From Peptoniphilus phoceensis (GTDB lineage: Bacteria > Bacillota > Clostridia > Tissierellales > Peptoniphilaceae): a DNA stretch of 64,000 nucleotides. The stretch lies in assembly GCF_001517665.2 (NCBI RefSeq), contig NZ_LN999809.1, positions 62,001-126,000 of the forward strand, read 5' to 3'. Below, piece by piece: positions 1 through 8,421 of this stretch; within the stretch, counting starts at the first letter, position 1; every line of letters starts with the position of its first letter. The notes below the pieces were generated by a model. The model searched no databases. It saw only the letters and a program-made list of their open reading frames with translations, and had not been told where the DNA came from. A program made the translations under genes and the position numbers.

Positions 1-130
1 AGTTGACACTATAAGATTGGGCATTGGATATTCAGACCAATTTGTGGAAAGTTTAGTTCACGAAGAATATGACAAGCCTTTAGAATATCTTTTGACAGAT
101 GAAGGTTTAGTAGAGTTTGATCAAAAATGA
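1..130 (+). CDS. 5-formyltetrahydrofolate cyclo-ligase, C-terminal fragment
   Basis: The gene is cut by the window edge. Reading from base 2 gives 42 residues ending in TGA at 128-130. The pattern IRLGIGYSDQFVESL, then HEEYDKPLEYLLTDEG, resembles the end of the 5-FTHF cyclo-ligase fold, where a glycine-rich strand is followed by Q-x-V and E-x-H/Y-D-x-P-L-D-x-I/L-x-T-E/D. That enzyme makes 5,10-methenyl-THF from 5-formyl-THF. The stop overlaps the start of the next gene (ATGA), so the two are probably cotranscribed. The family call comes from a short fragment and is tentative. Confidence 0.55.
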   Translation, partial: VDTIRLGIGYSDQFVESLVHEEYDKPLEYLLTDEGLVEFDQK

Positions 131-813
131 AAAGATCTTATCCAGAAATAGAAGCTAAAACTTGGAAATGGGTCTTGGCACTTTTTCTATCAATTGCATC
201 CTTCTTTGGAATTAGCCTTATATTTGGACTTTTGAATTTGAAAAATGAAGTTTTATTGGCGACAGGAATAAGTATTTGTGCTCTCTTGTCCCTTCTTGTA
301 GTTGATAGGGATTTTATTTTTAAAATATTTTTGCCCCTAAAAATGAAGGACCTTCTCTATATTTTAATAGGCCTTGGATTTTCTTTAGTGGCAGTTATAG
401 TGTCATCTATTGTTGTAGAAAAAATGGGAATAGAAGGCAGTGCAAATCCAATTTTTGATGTCTTGACAGAAGATAATATTAAGAGTTTTTTTGCCTCAAC
501 TTTGATTCAATTTATTGCAGAAGAAATAATTTTTATAATTCCCTTTTTATTTGTGATAAATAAGTTTAAGACAAAAAATGAAATTTTAAAAACTATTGTG
601 GCAATACTTGTTTCATCAGTAATTTTTGGTGCTATGCACATTTCAACTTATAATTTTAATATTTTGCAAGCAGTTCTTGTGATATCTATAATAAGGACAG
701 GTCTTTCAATGTCCTATGTCATTTCAAAAAATCTGACTGTGACTTATTTGATTCACATAATTTATGATTGGACCCTTATTGGAATATATTTGACAGTAGG
801 ACAAATGATTTAA
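127..813 (+). CDS. CPBP family intramembrane metalloprotease
   Basis: 228 residues, strongly hydrophobic with about six to eight membrane segments. It carries the CPBP (CAAX protease and bacteriocin-processing, Abi) motifs: an EE pair in AEEIIF near residue 131, F-G-A-M-H-I near 171, and H-I-I-Y-D-W near 208. The usual Arg of EExxxR is replaced (EEIIFI), a variation seen in some members. The glutamates and histidines would bind the catalytic zinc in the membrane. The substrate is unknown; relatives act in prenyl-protein-like processing or bacteriocin self-immunity. The gene overlaps the upstream frame by 4 bases and is followed by a terminator. Confidence 0.85.
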   Translation: MKRSYPEIEAKTWKWVLALFLSIASFFGISLIFGLLNLKNEVLLATGISICALLSLLVVDRDFIFKIFLPLKMKDLLYILIGLGFSLVAVIVSSIVVEKMGIEGSANPIFDVLTEDNIKSFFASTLIQFIAEEIIFIIPFLFVINKFKTKNEILKTIVAILVSSVIFGAMHISTYNFNILQAVLVISIIRTGLSMSYVISKNLTVTYLIHIIYDWTLIGIYLTVGQMI

Positions 814-828
814 AAGCTTAAAAAAATA

Positions 829-865
829 AAGCCTCACAATCCTAAAAGTGGATTGAGGGGCTTTT
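829..865 (+). terminator. Rho-independent terminator after the CPBP gene
   Basis: A 14-base arm at 829-842 (AAGCCTCACAATCC) pairs with 850-863 (GGATTGAGGGGCTT) with one or two mismatches, followed by a short T run. Confidence 0.85.
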
Positions 866-873
866 AGTAGCAT

Positions 874-915
874 AAATAGTGTAAGAAAGAAAGTAAATTC
901 TATCTTGCACTATTT
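874..915. repeat. Dispersed imperfect inverted repeat, copy 1
   Basis: A 42-base element beginning AAATAGTGTAAGAAAG and ending TATCTTGCACTATTT; its ends are inverted repeats. Related copies lie at 24259-24300 and 28222-28262. In all three the element starts 9 bases after the last T of a rho-independent terminator. The 8 spacer bases AGTAGCAT match AGTACCAT in copy 2, so the repeated unit may include the terminator tail. The function is unknown. Confidence 0.8.
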
Positions 916-931
916 TCTTGTGGCAAGTTTT

Positions 932-1816
932 TTAAATTGAAAGTTCTTTAAATCCATTGCCCAAAATTTCTGAAGTTTCAGACACAGTTACAAAGGCACC
1001 TGGATCATTTCTTTTTATGATTTGTCTAACTTTAACCAGTTGTCTTGAAGAGCAGACAACATAGAGTATGTGAACATCTTTTTTCATATAAGAAGTAACT
1101 CCCTTTATGTAAGTTGCACCTCTATTTGTTTCTTCGTGAATTTCTCTTGCAATTTCTTCATTGCAATCAGAAATTATTAGGACTTGTTTTTGCTTTCCAA
1201 CACCAAGTTGAATCCTATCAATTACGCTATAATTTATAAACATTAAAATTAAAGTAAAAAGAACCTTGTCTATTGAATACAAGTAACCGAGGCAAGATAC
1301 AATAATAAAATTAATTCCCATTAAGACATTGCCTATAGTAATATTAAAATTCTTTTTTAAAATAGCTGCTATAATATCAAGGCCACCAGTAGAAGTTCCA
1401 CTTCTAAAAGCAATGCCAGCTCCAATTCCATTTAAGAGGCCACCAAAGATACAAGCAAGGATAGGTTCTTTTGTCAGGAAAAATCCTGGCATAAGTTTTT
1501 CGTAAAAAGAAATAAAAAGTGATAGGAGAAAAATTGCAAGTGTAGAAAAAAATGTAAAATCCCTATCAAGAAAAAATAAACTCAAAAAGGAAGTTGGAAT
1601 ATTTAAAAAGAAGACAAGTAAAGGAAGGCTAATTCCAGTTACATTGGATGTCAAAATACTAAGACCTGTCAAACCTCCTGATATAAGTAAATTTGGTTTA
1701 ATAATATATGTAATTGAAAAGGCAGTTATCAAGTTGCAAATAATTACAGAAAGTAATTTCCTGCCGAAAGTTTTCGAAAAAACCCAGTTTTTAAAACTAG
1801 TCTTATGTGAATTCAC
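932..1816 (-). CDS. YitT family membrane protein (DUF161/DUF2179)
   Basis: 294 residues, the usual length for YitT-like proteins. The N-terminal two thirds hold about five or six hydrophobic segments with glycine-rich GGLTGLS and RSGTSTGGLDI motifs. The C-terminal ~80 residues form a soluble DUF2179 domain (RGATYIKGVTSY, DPGAFVTVSET). Members are annotated as transporters or membrane proteins of unknown substrate. The start ATG at 1816 is preceded on the minus strand by GAGGTGA. It is convergent with the CPBP gene and divergent from gdhA. Confidence 0.88.
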   Translation of the reverse strand: MNSHKTSFKNWVFSKTFGRKLLSVIICNLITAFSITYIIKPNLLISGGLTGLSILTSNVTGISLPLLVFFLNIPTSFLSLFFLDRDFTFFSTLAIFLLSLFISFYEKLMPGFFLTKEPILACIFGGLLNGIGAGIAFRSGTSTGGLDIIAAILKKNFNITIGNVLMGINFIIVSCLGYLYSIDKVLFTLILMFINYSVIDRIQLGVGKQKQVLIISDCNEEIAREIHEETNRGATYIKGVTSYMKKDVHILYVVCSSRQLVKVRQIIKRNDPGAFVTVSETSEILGNGFKELSI

Positions 1817-2149
1817 TTTATCACCTCAATTTGTATGATACACCAAATTAGAAAAAATATTAAGTGATAAATTTGATATATATAAGATAAAAATTTTAAA
1901 ACAGGAAAAATTAGAAAGAGATAAAAGCTAAAACTAAAGCTTTTGCCAAGGATTTATGAAAATGATTACAGAATTTGAATTTTTATTTATTTATAAAAAT
2001 GCTATGTGAGAAATTAGAAAAAATTAATGACATAAATTATAAAAGTAGCTTACTATTGTTTACGAATTGAATTAATATAAGCTAAAAAGAATAAAATGAT
2101 AAAGCTTAAATTATAAATACAAACAATTAGTTAAAATTGATGGGTCAAC
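1817..2149. other. AT-rich intergenic region between yitT and gdhA
   Basis: Divergent promoter region. Apart from the yitT ribosome binding site at its left edge and the gdhA promoter just beyond its right edge, I see no coding frame, structured RNA or repeat that I can defend. Confidence 0.5.
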
Positions 2150-2178
2150 TTGAACTTAATATTTCTATTTGTTATAAT
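2150..2178 (+). promoter_or_regulatory. Sigma-A-type promoter of gdhA
   Basis: TTGAAC at 2150-2155, a 17-base spacer, and TATAAT at 2173-2178. It lies 53 bases upstream of the gdhA start. Confidence 0.8.
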
Positions 2179-2230
2179 TATGACTGTAAGAAATGGTTAT
2201 CATGATTATACATAAAGGAGAGTGTTAATA

Positions 2231-3496
2231 ATGACAGATACTTTAAATCCGTTAGTAGCAGCTCAACAAAAAGTTAAAGCTGCATGTGACAAGCTAGGTT
2301 GTGACCCAGCAGTTTATGAAATTCTAAAAGAACCTGAAAGAGTAATTGAAATTTCTATTCCAGTTAAAATGGATGATGGTTCAGTTAAAGTTTTCAAAGG
2401 TTGGAGATCAGCTCACTCAACAGCAGTTGGTCCTGCTAAAGGTGGATGTAGATTCCATCCAAATGTAAACCTTGACGAAGTTAAGGCTCTTTCACTTTGG
2501 ATGACTTTCAAAGGTGGCGCACTTGGTCTTCCATATGGTGGAGGAAAAGGTGGAATTTGTGTAGATCCTTCTGAACTTTCTGATAGAGAATTAGAACAAC
2601 TTGCAAGAGGTTGGGTAAGAGGACTTCATAAATATCTTGGAGAAAGAATTGATATTCCAGCTCCAGACGTTAATACTAACGGACAAATTATGTCTTGGTT
2701 TATTGATGAATACATCAAACTAAACGGAGACAGACAAGATATAGGAACTTTCACAGGTAAACCAGTTGGACTTGGTGGATCTGAAGGAAGAAACGAAGCA
2801 ACAGGATTTGGTGTTGCTGTAGTAACTAGAGAAGCTGCAAAACGTGAAGGAATTGACTTCTCAAAAGCTAAGATTGCAGTTCAAGGTTTCGGTAATGTTG
2901 GATCTTTCACTGTTAAAAACATTGAAAGACAAGGCGGAAAAGTTTACGCTCTAGCTGAATGGGACAAAAAAGAAGGAAACTACGCTCTATACAATGAAAA
3001 TGGACTAGACTTCAAAAAACTTCTTGAATACAAGAACGAACACCACACATTAATTGGTTACCCAGATGCAAAACAAATTACAGATGAAGATTTCTGGACT
3101 GGCGAATGGGATATCTTAATTCCAGCAGCTCTTGAAAATGTAATCACTGGCGAAGTTGCTAAAAAACTTAATGTTAAATTAGTTTGTGAAGCAGCTAATG
3201 GTCCTACTACTCCAGAAGGAGATAAGGCTCTTATGGAAAGAGGAATTCCTCTAACTCCAGATATCCTAACTAACTCTGGTGGAGTTCTAGTTTCTTACTA
3301 CGAATGGGTTCAAAACCAATACGGAATGTACTGGACAGAAGCTGAAGTAGAAGAAAAACAAGAAGCTGACATGATGAAAGCTATCGAAGGCGTATTCGGC
3401 GTTTGTGACGAATATGATGTAGTTCCTAGAGAAGGAGTTTACATGTACGCTATTCAATCAATTGACAAAGCAATGAAACTTAGAGGATGGTATTAA
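2231..3496 (+). CDS. gdhA: NAD-type glutamate dehydrogenase
   Basis: 421 residues. It catalyses reversible oxidative deamination of glutamate to 2-oxoglutarate and ammonium, the entry step of glutamate fermentation in anaerobic cocci. Visible motifs are the glycine-rich lysine site GGGKGG near residue 104, PAPDVNT, the Rossmann fingerprint GFGNVG near 220, and PAALENVIT. From memory the sequence is very close to the P. asaccharolyticus enzyme, including the C-terminal MKLRGWY. I start at ATG 2231 and not GTG 2222 because AAAGGAG (2215-2220) is then correctly spaced and the protein begins MTDTLNPL. The codon use (few rare codons, many CTT/CTA and AAC) suggests high expression. It is monocistronic with its own promoter and terminator. 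Confidence 0.97.
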   Translation: MTDTLNPLVAAQQKVKAACDKLGCDPAVYEILKEPERVIEISIPVKMDDGSVKVFKGWRSAHSTAVGPAKGGCRFHPNVNLDEVKALSLWMTFKGGALGLPYGGGKGGICVDPSELSDRELEQLARGWVRGLHKYLGERIDIPAPDVNTNGQIMSWFIDEYIKLNGDRQDIGTFTGKPVGLGGSEGRNEATGFGVAVVTREAAKREGIDFSKAKIAVQGFGNVGSFTVKNIERQGGKVYALAEWDKKEGNYALYNENGLDFKKLLEYKNEHHTLIGYPDAKQITDEDFWTGEWDILIPAALENVITGEVAKKLNVKLVCEAANGPTTPEGDKALMERGIPLTPDILTNSGGVLVSYYEWVQNQYGMYWTEAEVEEKQEADMMKAIEGVFGVCDEYDVVPREGVYMYAIQSIDKAMKLRGWY

Positions 3497-3526
3497 TCCC
3501 TATAAGTAAATAAATGCTTAAAAAAG

Positions 3527-3550
3527 CCGCAAGTTATCTTGCGGTTTTTT
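3527..3550 (+). terminator. Rho-independent terminator of gdhA
   Basis: CCGCAAG (3527-3533), loop TTAT, CTTGCGG (3538-3544), then six T. Confidence 0.93.
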
Positions 3551-3702
3551 GTGTCTATTTTTTTTGACTTTAATCAGTTGAGCACGCAATGGGTGTGAAA
3601 AAATTACCTGCTATGCGGTTAATTAACAATAGTTTATACCAAAAAATCACCACAGTATTATAATAGAGTTGTTCAGGCCTAAAATAATAAGAGGTGATTA
3701 AT

Positions 3703-3768
3703 ATGGTTTAAAAGGCAAATTCATTATCACACACAAAATGAATGTGTAAATATCATATTGTCTTTGCA
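3703..3768 (+). pseudogene. IS200/IS605-type tnpA, N-terminal stub
   Basis: Read from ATG 3703 the frame gives MV-stop-KANSLSHTK-stop-MCKYHIVFA. This matches the conserved start of Y1 transposases (NSLSHTKW-x-CKYHIVFAPKYR) with TAA at codon 3 and TGA at 3739, where a Trp codon is expected. Similarity ends abruptly at 3768, where the sequence passes into the HTH pseudogene. A ribosome binding site (GAGGTG) is still visible upstream. It is not functional. Confidence 0.7.
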
Positions 3769-3791
3769 ATGGTATTTTCAATCACACATCG

Positions 3792-4268
3792 TTGTATCAA
3801 TACCGTCATGAAAAGCTGCTCCTTCATCTGACATTGCCATTTGAGAAAAGACCAAGGGGCAATCAACCGGGAGAGTATCTGCGTTATTATCGGCTACGAA
3901 ATAATCTTACGACCAGACAACCTGCCGAGCAGGTAGGCATTGTTCCGGCAACTCTGCTGAAATATGAGCAGGGGCTTTGTGCCGATACCATATGATACCG
4001 CTGTGAGGCTCTCAGAACGGCTGAAAATTGATGCGTCGCTTTCTCTATGATTATTCATTTTGCTGCGTTCATTGCATCGCCTTATACAGAGGCTTTGAAG
4101 GCAATCAGAGAAGAAATAAAACTGAATCAGTGTGAGTTTGCCGAGCTTGTTGGCTTGAAAGCAAGTCGTTACTATCATATGGAAAAAGGAAATCGTAGAC
4201 CCTCCAGAAAAGTTTATCAGCAAATCATGGATGCCCTAAATGCAAAACAATCGACAAACTTCACATAA
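3792..4268 (+). pseudogene. Double helix-turn-helix DNA-binding protein, frameshifted
   Basis: Two XRE-like HTH units lie in two frames. The first (3792-3995) contains GEYLRYYRLRNNLTTRQ and EQVGIVPATLLKYEQG. The second (to 4268) contains AIREEIKLNQCEFAELVGLK and SRYYHMEKGNRRPS. Between them 3990-4045 reads DTAVRLSERLKIDASL in a third register, so at least two frameshifts separate the halves. In intact mobile elements such proteins sit near tnpV and the recombinase. The right half could still be translated from ATG 4047, but it has no good ribosome binding site. Confidence 0.7.
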
Positions 4269-4553
4269 GGATATAAACAGACTACAATAACATTAGAAAG
4301 AGAAATTGATTGGAGGTATCCTTATGGGACAAGAGTTTAGATATTATCAGTGTGGAGATTATTTTATTCCTGACATTCAGTTGAATCCATATAAACACAA
4401 AGTGTTGGGCAAATACGGCAGAATGAGGAGAGTGTATCTGCAAGAGCAGAATCCGATGCTACTAAACGATCTGATTCTCAGGGATCAACTATTTCTGCAT
4501 CTGTGGGAGATTGATGAAACGGCACGTTGCAGAGTAGAGAAACTGATGGCGGA

Positions 4554-4561
4554 ATTACTTA
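4554..4561. repeat. Left target-site duplication of the ISL3-family element
   Basis: ATTACTTA, identical to 6072-6079. Eight bases is the usual duplication length for ISL3 elements. Confidence 0.9.
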
Positions 4562-6071
4562 GGCTCTATAATATCTGTTGGGGAGTAAATCTCTAACAGA
4601 TATTTTTATATAAAAAATTTGCACTTATACGCATTTAGTCCTAAACTTAAAATAGCTAAAAACAAAGCAAGGAGGTGCATATAAGTGCGAAATAATAATA
4701 ACATGAATTTGTTGGGTTTTAAAGATGTAATTTTTGATAATTTTGATGAGGATAATAATTTTGTTCACATTCATGCTTCTGTTAAAAAGATGGATACTTG
4801 TCTTCACTGTGGTTCTAAAAGGATTTGGATTCATGATCATAGGATTCAAAAGATTAAGGATACTCACATTTATGGTAAGAATTGTTTTATTCATCTAAAG
4901 AAAACAAGGTATGATTGTAAGTCTTGTGGTTGTCATTTTGAAAGGGATCTTGATTTTATTGCTAAGGGTCACACTATGACTAATAGATTTGTTTTTGCTA
5001 TTGTGGCTGAATTTAAGGAACTTCATTCTAGCACTTCTATTGCCAAAAGGTATAATGTTTCTATTAATACTGTATTAAGAATTTTATCTTATTTAAGTGT
5101 TTCTAGAGATAACCTGCCTAAAGTTTTATGAATCGATACCCATAGGGCACAAGCGAATTTAAAGGAGATAGTGGAGGCTTTAAGTATCAGGCTTCTCTTC
5201 TTAATGGTTCTAAACACTCTATCATTGATATTTTAACTTCAAGAGATTTGAATTCTTTGTTTGGCTATTTCAAAAAGATCCCTAACAAAGAACGACTTGG
5301 GGTTAAGTTTTTTTAGTGATATGTCTAATACCTTTAAGTCTGTTAAGAATAGGTTCTTTAAAACATCTATCCATATAGTTGATAGGTATCATTTCATTAG
5401 GCAAGTTTCATGGGCTCTTGAAAATGTTAGAAAGAGGATTCAAAAAAATATTTCTTCTAAGCTTAGAAAGTATTTTAAGAGAAGTAGGAATCTACTTACA
5501 AAACCTGGTTCTAAACTAAGCTCTGAACAAGCTAAAGAAGTTTTTCTCTAATGCTTGATCTTAGCAATGGTTTGAAGTTAGCATATAGGCTAAAGGAACT
5601 ATTTTACTGTGTGCCCTGTGGGTACGAATATGTTCTTACTCAACCCAATAGAGTTAGAGCAGGTAAATCTTTAAGGGAATGGATAAGAAGAGCTGAAGAA
5701 TCTAATTTAAAAGAATTTAAATCTTGCCTCACCGCTTTTAATAACTGGTTTGATGAGATATGTAATTCTTTTGATTATCCTTGGTCTAATGGTCCTCTTG
5801 AAGGTACTCATACTAATATAAAGACTTTAAAAAGAAATTGTTTTGGTATGAAAAATTTTAATTTGTTTAGAAAGAGAATTATGTTTGCTTGTAAGTAGTG
5901 ATGGGAAAACAGGAAAATTTTGCAAAACCCCTAGGGTTTTGTTTGCTCTGTTTATTTTTAAAGTTTTTTAGTTATTTTAGTTTCGATATTTTTATTAACG
6001 TCTAAATGTTCATTTTTACATAAAGAAAGAGACTCGAGTTAACGAGTCTCCCCAATATTTGACATAGAGCC
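4562..6071 (+). mobile_element. ISL3-family insertion sequence, complete but inactive
   Basis: 1510 bp. The left end begins GGCTCTATAATATCTGTTGG; the right end, read inward, begins GGCTCTATGTCAAATATTGG, a good terminal inverted repeat pair of ISL3 type. Both ends are flanked by the 8-bp direct repeat ATTACTTA. The single transposase gene is broken. A palindrome-rich tail (GACTCGAGTTAACGAGTC, 6031-6048) lies just inside the right end. The element is inserted in tnpV. Confidence 0.9.
4685..5898 (+). pseudogene. ISL3-family transposase, multiply disrupted
   Basis: The N-terminal part has the ISL3 zinc-finger cysteines (CLHCGSKR and CKSCGCHFERD) and an HTH (AKRYNVSINTVLRIL). The DDE domain follows in pieces. 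At 5129 a TGA stands where Ser is expected before the catalytic IDEFKG, and 17 extra bases split ATCGAT from GAATTTAAAGG. A frameshift lies in the T run near 5312, and another near 5548. Later conserved parts are IVDRYHFIRQVSWALENVRK (catalytic D) and NGPLEGTHTNIKTLKR (catalytic E). At least four lesions make it non-functional. Confidence 0.9.
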
Positions 6072-6079
6072 ATTACTTA
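6072..6079. repeat. Right target-site duplication of the ISL3-family element
   Basis: ATTACTTA, the copy of 4554-4561; the original tnpV reading resumes here. Confidence 0.9.
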
Positions 6080-6200
6080 AGAAAAATTCAATGCCAAACA
6101 AAAGCTACACATCAAATGGCATGGGTACAGCACATGAACAGCCTAAAAGCACAGGCACAAGAAATAGTTTTGACGGAGTTAATTTATAGTTGAGAAAAAA

Positions 6201-6230
6201 TGGGTTGCTTTAATTAGCAGCCCATTTTTT
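6201..6230 (+). terminator. Rho-independent terminator after tnpV
   Basis: TGGGTTGCT (6201-6209) pairs with AGCAGCCCA (6216-6224), followed by six T and preceded by six A. Confidence 0.88.
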
Positions 6231-6274
6231 ATGTGGGAAGACAGTTCTTGAATTGTGAAATAGACACTTGATGA

Positions 6275-6421
6275 ATTGTCTTTTTGACAATTCAAGAGTT
6301 GTCAAAAGCACAAGGTAATAATACTGATATTAATAATACTGAGTATAGTAATACTGATCCTTTCTTATCTGGTGGTAAAGAAGTAAATCTATCGGTTGAC
6401 ACAGTTGAGCAAACAGTATAA
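6275..6421 (+). pseudogene. Scrap of a replication-initiator-like protein
   Basis: An open stretch of 48 codons without a start, ending in TAA 6419-6421. It contains SKAQGNNTDINNTEYSNTDP, the Asn-Thr-Asp/Glu repeat string I associate with a linker of RepA_N/DUF6017 replication proteins of Clostridia mobile elements. The DNA looks like three near-tandem repeats of TAATAATACTGA, but these are explained by the repetitive peptide. The end overlaps the hsd promoter. Confidence 0.45.
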
Positions 6422-6424
6422 AAT
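6396..6424 (+). promoter_or_regulatory. Promoter of the type I R-M operon
   Basis: TTGACA at 6396-6401 and TAAAAT at 6419-6424 with a 17-base spacer; TATAAA at 6417 overlaps. It lies 40 bases before the XRE gene and is the only good promoter seen for the whole hsd operon. Confidence 0.75.
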
Positions 6425-6464
6425 AAGTATGTAAGCTAACTAACTAATAATGGGGGTGATAAAG

Positions 6465-6845
6465 GTGGATGATTTGAAATTAAAAACGGAAAATGCTGAA
6501 TTTGGTCAATATTTGCGTTCTGTCAGACAAGAAAAAAAAATATCAATTCGTCAACTTGCAAAAGCGGTGAGTAAAACACCTACATATATCAGCGATATTG
6601 AAAAGGGTAATAATAAACCTCCCGAAAGAGAGTTATTGGATAGAATAATTGAAGAATTGCATTTAGAAGAATTTCCAGACATAAGGAATAGGCTATATGA
6701 TTTAGCTGCAAAAGAAAGAAAAGATGTTCCGGCAGATATTAAAGAATACCTAATGGAAAATGAATCAATATTAAAAATTATTAGAACGGCAAAAGAAAGC
6801 CCAAATGAAAAGCAAATCTGGGCAAAAGTATCGCAGATTATTTAA
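6465..6845 (+). CDS. XRE-family regulator at the head of the hsd operon
   Basis: 126 residues from GTG 6465, which is 7 bases after GGGGGT; ATG 6450 lacks a ribosome binding site. Residues ~10-65 form a Cro/CI-type HTH (LRSVRQEKKISIRQLAKAVS, then TPTYISDIEKGNNKPP). The C-terminal part is an acidic/basic helical tail. It ends 17 bases before hsdM and is transcribed with it. Inference: it autoregulates the operon like a controller protein and delays restriction. It has no toxin-like partner, so it is unlikely to be an antitoxin. Confidence 0.85.
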   Translation: MDDLKLKTENAEFGQYLRSVRQEKKISIRQLAKAVSKTPTYISDIEKGNNKPPERELLDRIIEELHLEEFPDIRNRLYDLAAKERKDVPADIKEYLMENESILKIIRTAKESPNEKQIWAKVSQII

Positions 6846-6861
6846 TGGTGGAGGAATAAAA

Positions 6862-8421
6862 ATGGCTGAATTAAGAAAAGATGATTTGTGGATAATGGCA
6901 GATAAACTCCGTAATAATATGGATTCTGCAGAATATAAGCATGTATGCCTTGGCCTTATATTCTTGAAATATATTTCTGATAGTTTTGAAAGAGCTTATC
7001 AAGAAATTTCTCAAGATGAATACGCCGACCCAGAAGATAGAGATGAATATCTTGCAAAAAATGTGTTTTGGGTGCCGCAGGAAGCACGTTGGGAAACAAT
7101 TAAAAACAGTGCTAAAGATCCAACAATTGGTCAGGTTATCGATAATGCCATGTATGTGATTGAAAAGGAAAACTCTTCTCTTCGTGGCGTACTTCCTAAA
7201 GATTTTGCAAGAGCATCTTTAGATAAACGTTCTTTGGGTGAGTTGGTTGATCTATTATCTGAACTTGAGATTGGAAACGATAAGAACAAAGACACTTTAG
7301 GCTCTGTATATGAATATTTTCTTGGAAAGTTTGCACGTGCTGAGGGAAAACTGGGTGGAGAGTTCTATACTCCACGCAGTGTAGTTGAGTTAATTGTAGC
7401 TATGATCGAACCTCACGATGGTCGAGTTTATGACCCTTGCTGCGGTTCTGGCGGTATGTTTGTCCAGAGTGAACGTTTTGTAGAAGACAGAGAGGGACGA
7501 ATTGACGGGCAATTAGCTATTTATGGGCAGGAATCTAATTATAATACTTGGAAACTTTGTAAAATGAATCTTGCTATCCGTGGAATAGAAGCAAACCTTG
7601 GTCAGCAAAATGCGGATTCTTTCCATAACGATCAGCATAAGAGTTTAAAGGCAGATTATATTTTGGCAAACCCGCCTTTTAATATTAGTGACTGGGGCGG
7701 CGAGCGTTTAATAGATGATCCAAGATGGAGTAAATACGGTATTCCTCCTACGGGTAATGCCAACTATGCTTGGATTTTGCACATGCTTTATCACTTAGCA
7801 CCAAGCGGAACAGCAGGTTTTGTATTGGCGAATGGTTCTCTTTCATCTTCTACAATCAGTGAATACAACATTCGTAAAAACTTGATTGAAGATGACAAAA
7901 TCGATTGTATTGTTACTTTGCCGGGTGGACTGTTCTCAACAACATCAATTCCTGTTTGCCTGTGGTTTATGGCTCGCAATAAGCTGAAAAACGGGCACCG
8001 TGATCGACATGGAGAAATTTTGTTTATTGATGCCAGAAATATGGAAACAGAGCCTTATGAAGACAGTCGTACGCAGAGGCAGTTGACCTCAAAAGCTATT
8101 GATGAAATTACCTCCGCATACCATTCTTTCCGTAATCATGAAAAGAAAGCAACAAAGGCAGATGGTACAGAAATTGAATATACTGATAAACAAGGATTTT
8201 GGAAGATAGCAACATTAGAAGAAATTCGTGAAAAAGACTATAATTTAACCCCTTCAAGCTATGTTGGAATTATTCCTTTGGAAAAAGATACGGAACCATT
8301 TTATGATAAAATAGATAGATTAACATCAAAACTTCTTCAAATCCATCAAGATATTGAAAGTCTTGATCGAGAAATTAAATTTCAATTAGAAAGAATAGAT
8401 GAACGGAGGATGGGTGAATGA
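6862..8421 (+). CDS. hsdM: Type I restriction-modification DNA methyltransferase subunit
   Basis: 519 residues from ATG 6862 (GGAGG at 6850-6854). It starts with the HsdM N-terminal helical domain (KDDLWIMADKLRNNMD). The N6-adenine methyltransferase core has the AdoMet motif DPCCGSGGMF near residue 189 and the catalytic NPPFN near 270. It methylates adenine in the asymmetric bipartite site chosen by HsdS, working as an M2S1 trimer. The frame is full length and undamaged. The ATGA overlap with hsdS indicates translational coupling. Base use is clearly less AT-rich than the chromosome around the island, consistent with transfer. Confidence 0.97.
   Translation: MAELRKDDLWIMADKLRNNMDSAEYKHVCLGLIFLKYISDSFERAYQEISQDEYADPEDRDEYLAKNVFWVPQEARWETIKNSAKDPTIGQVIDNAMYVIEKENSSLRGVLPKDFARASLDKRSLGELVDLLSELEIGNDKNKDTLGSVYEYFLGKFARAEGKLGGEFYTPRSVVELIVAMIEPHDGRVYDPCCGSGGMFVQSERFVEDREGRIDGQLAIYGQESNYNTWKLCKMNLAIRGIEANLGQQNADSFHNDQHKSLKADYILANPPFNISDWGGERLIDDPRWSKYGIPPTGNANYAWILHMLYHLAPSGTAGFVLANGSLSSSTISEYNIRKNLIEDDKIDCIVTLPGGLFSTTSIPVCLWFMARNKLKNGHRDRHGEILFIDARNMETEPYEDSRTQRQLTSKAIDEITSAYHSFRNHEKKATKADGTEIEYTDKQGFWKIATLEEIREKDYNLTPSSYVGIIPLEKDTEPFYDKIDRLTSKLLQIHQDIESLDREIKFQLERIDERRMGE

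Larger units (their letters stand above)
4324..6193 (+). pseudogene. tnpV: tnpV, interrupted by an ISL3-family element
   Basis: TnpV is a small accessory protein of Clostridia transposons. The 5' part (ATG 4324, after GGAGG) reads YYQCGDYFIPDIQLNP, then GKYGRMRRVYL. At codon 80 the frame runs into the IS and stops at 4596. The missing end is found beyond the IS: after 6079 the frame resumes as KKNSMPNK, and then, one base out of register in an A run, THQMAWVQHMNSLKAQAQEI to a TGA at 6191-6193. This matches the TnpV C-terminus (MEWV..MN..R..A.EIV..E.IY). The gene therefore carries both an IS insertion and a 1-base frameshift. Confidence 0.85.

Noticed and set aside
1644-1838. A 64-codon plus-strand frame opposite the yitT start
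   Set aside because: It is antisense to conserved YitT membrane segments, without a ribosome binding site.
4625-4894. An 89-codon minus-strand frame in the ISL3 element
   Set aside because: It is the shadow of the transposase N-terminus, which has conserved cysteines on the plus strand.
6317-6361. Three near-tandem TAATAATACTGA repeats, iteron-like
   Set aside because: They coincide in phase with a peptide repeat (NNTD, NNTE, SNTD) in the remnant reading frame, so coding history explains them better than an origin.
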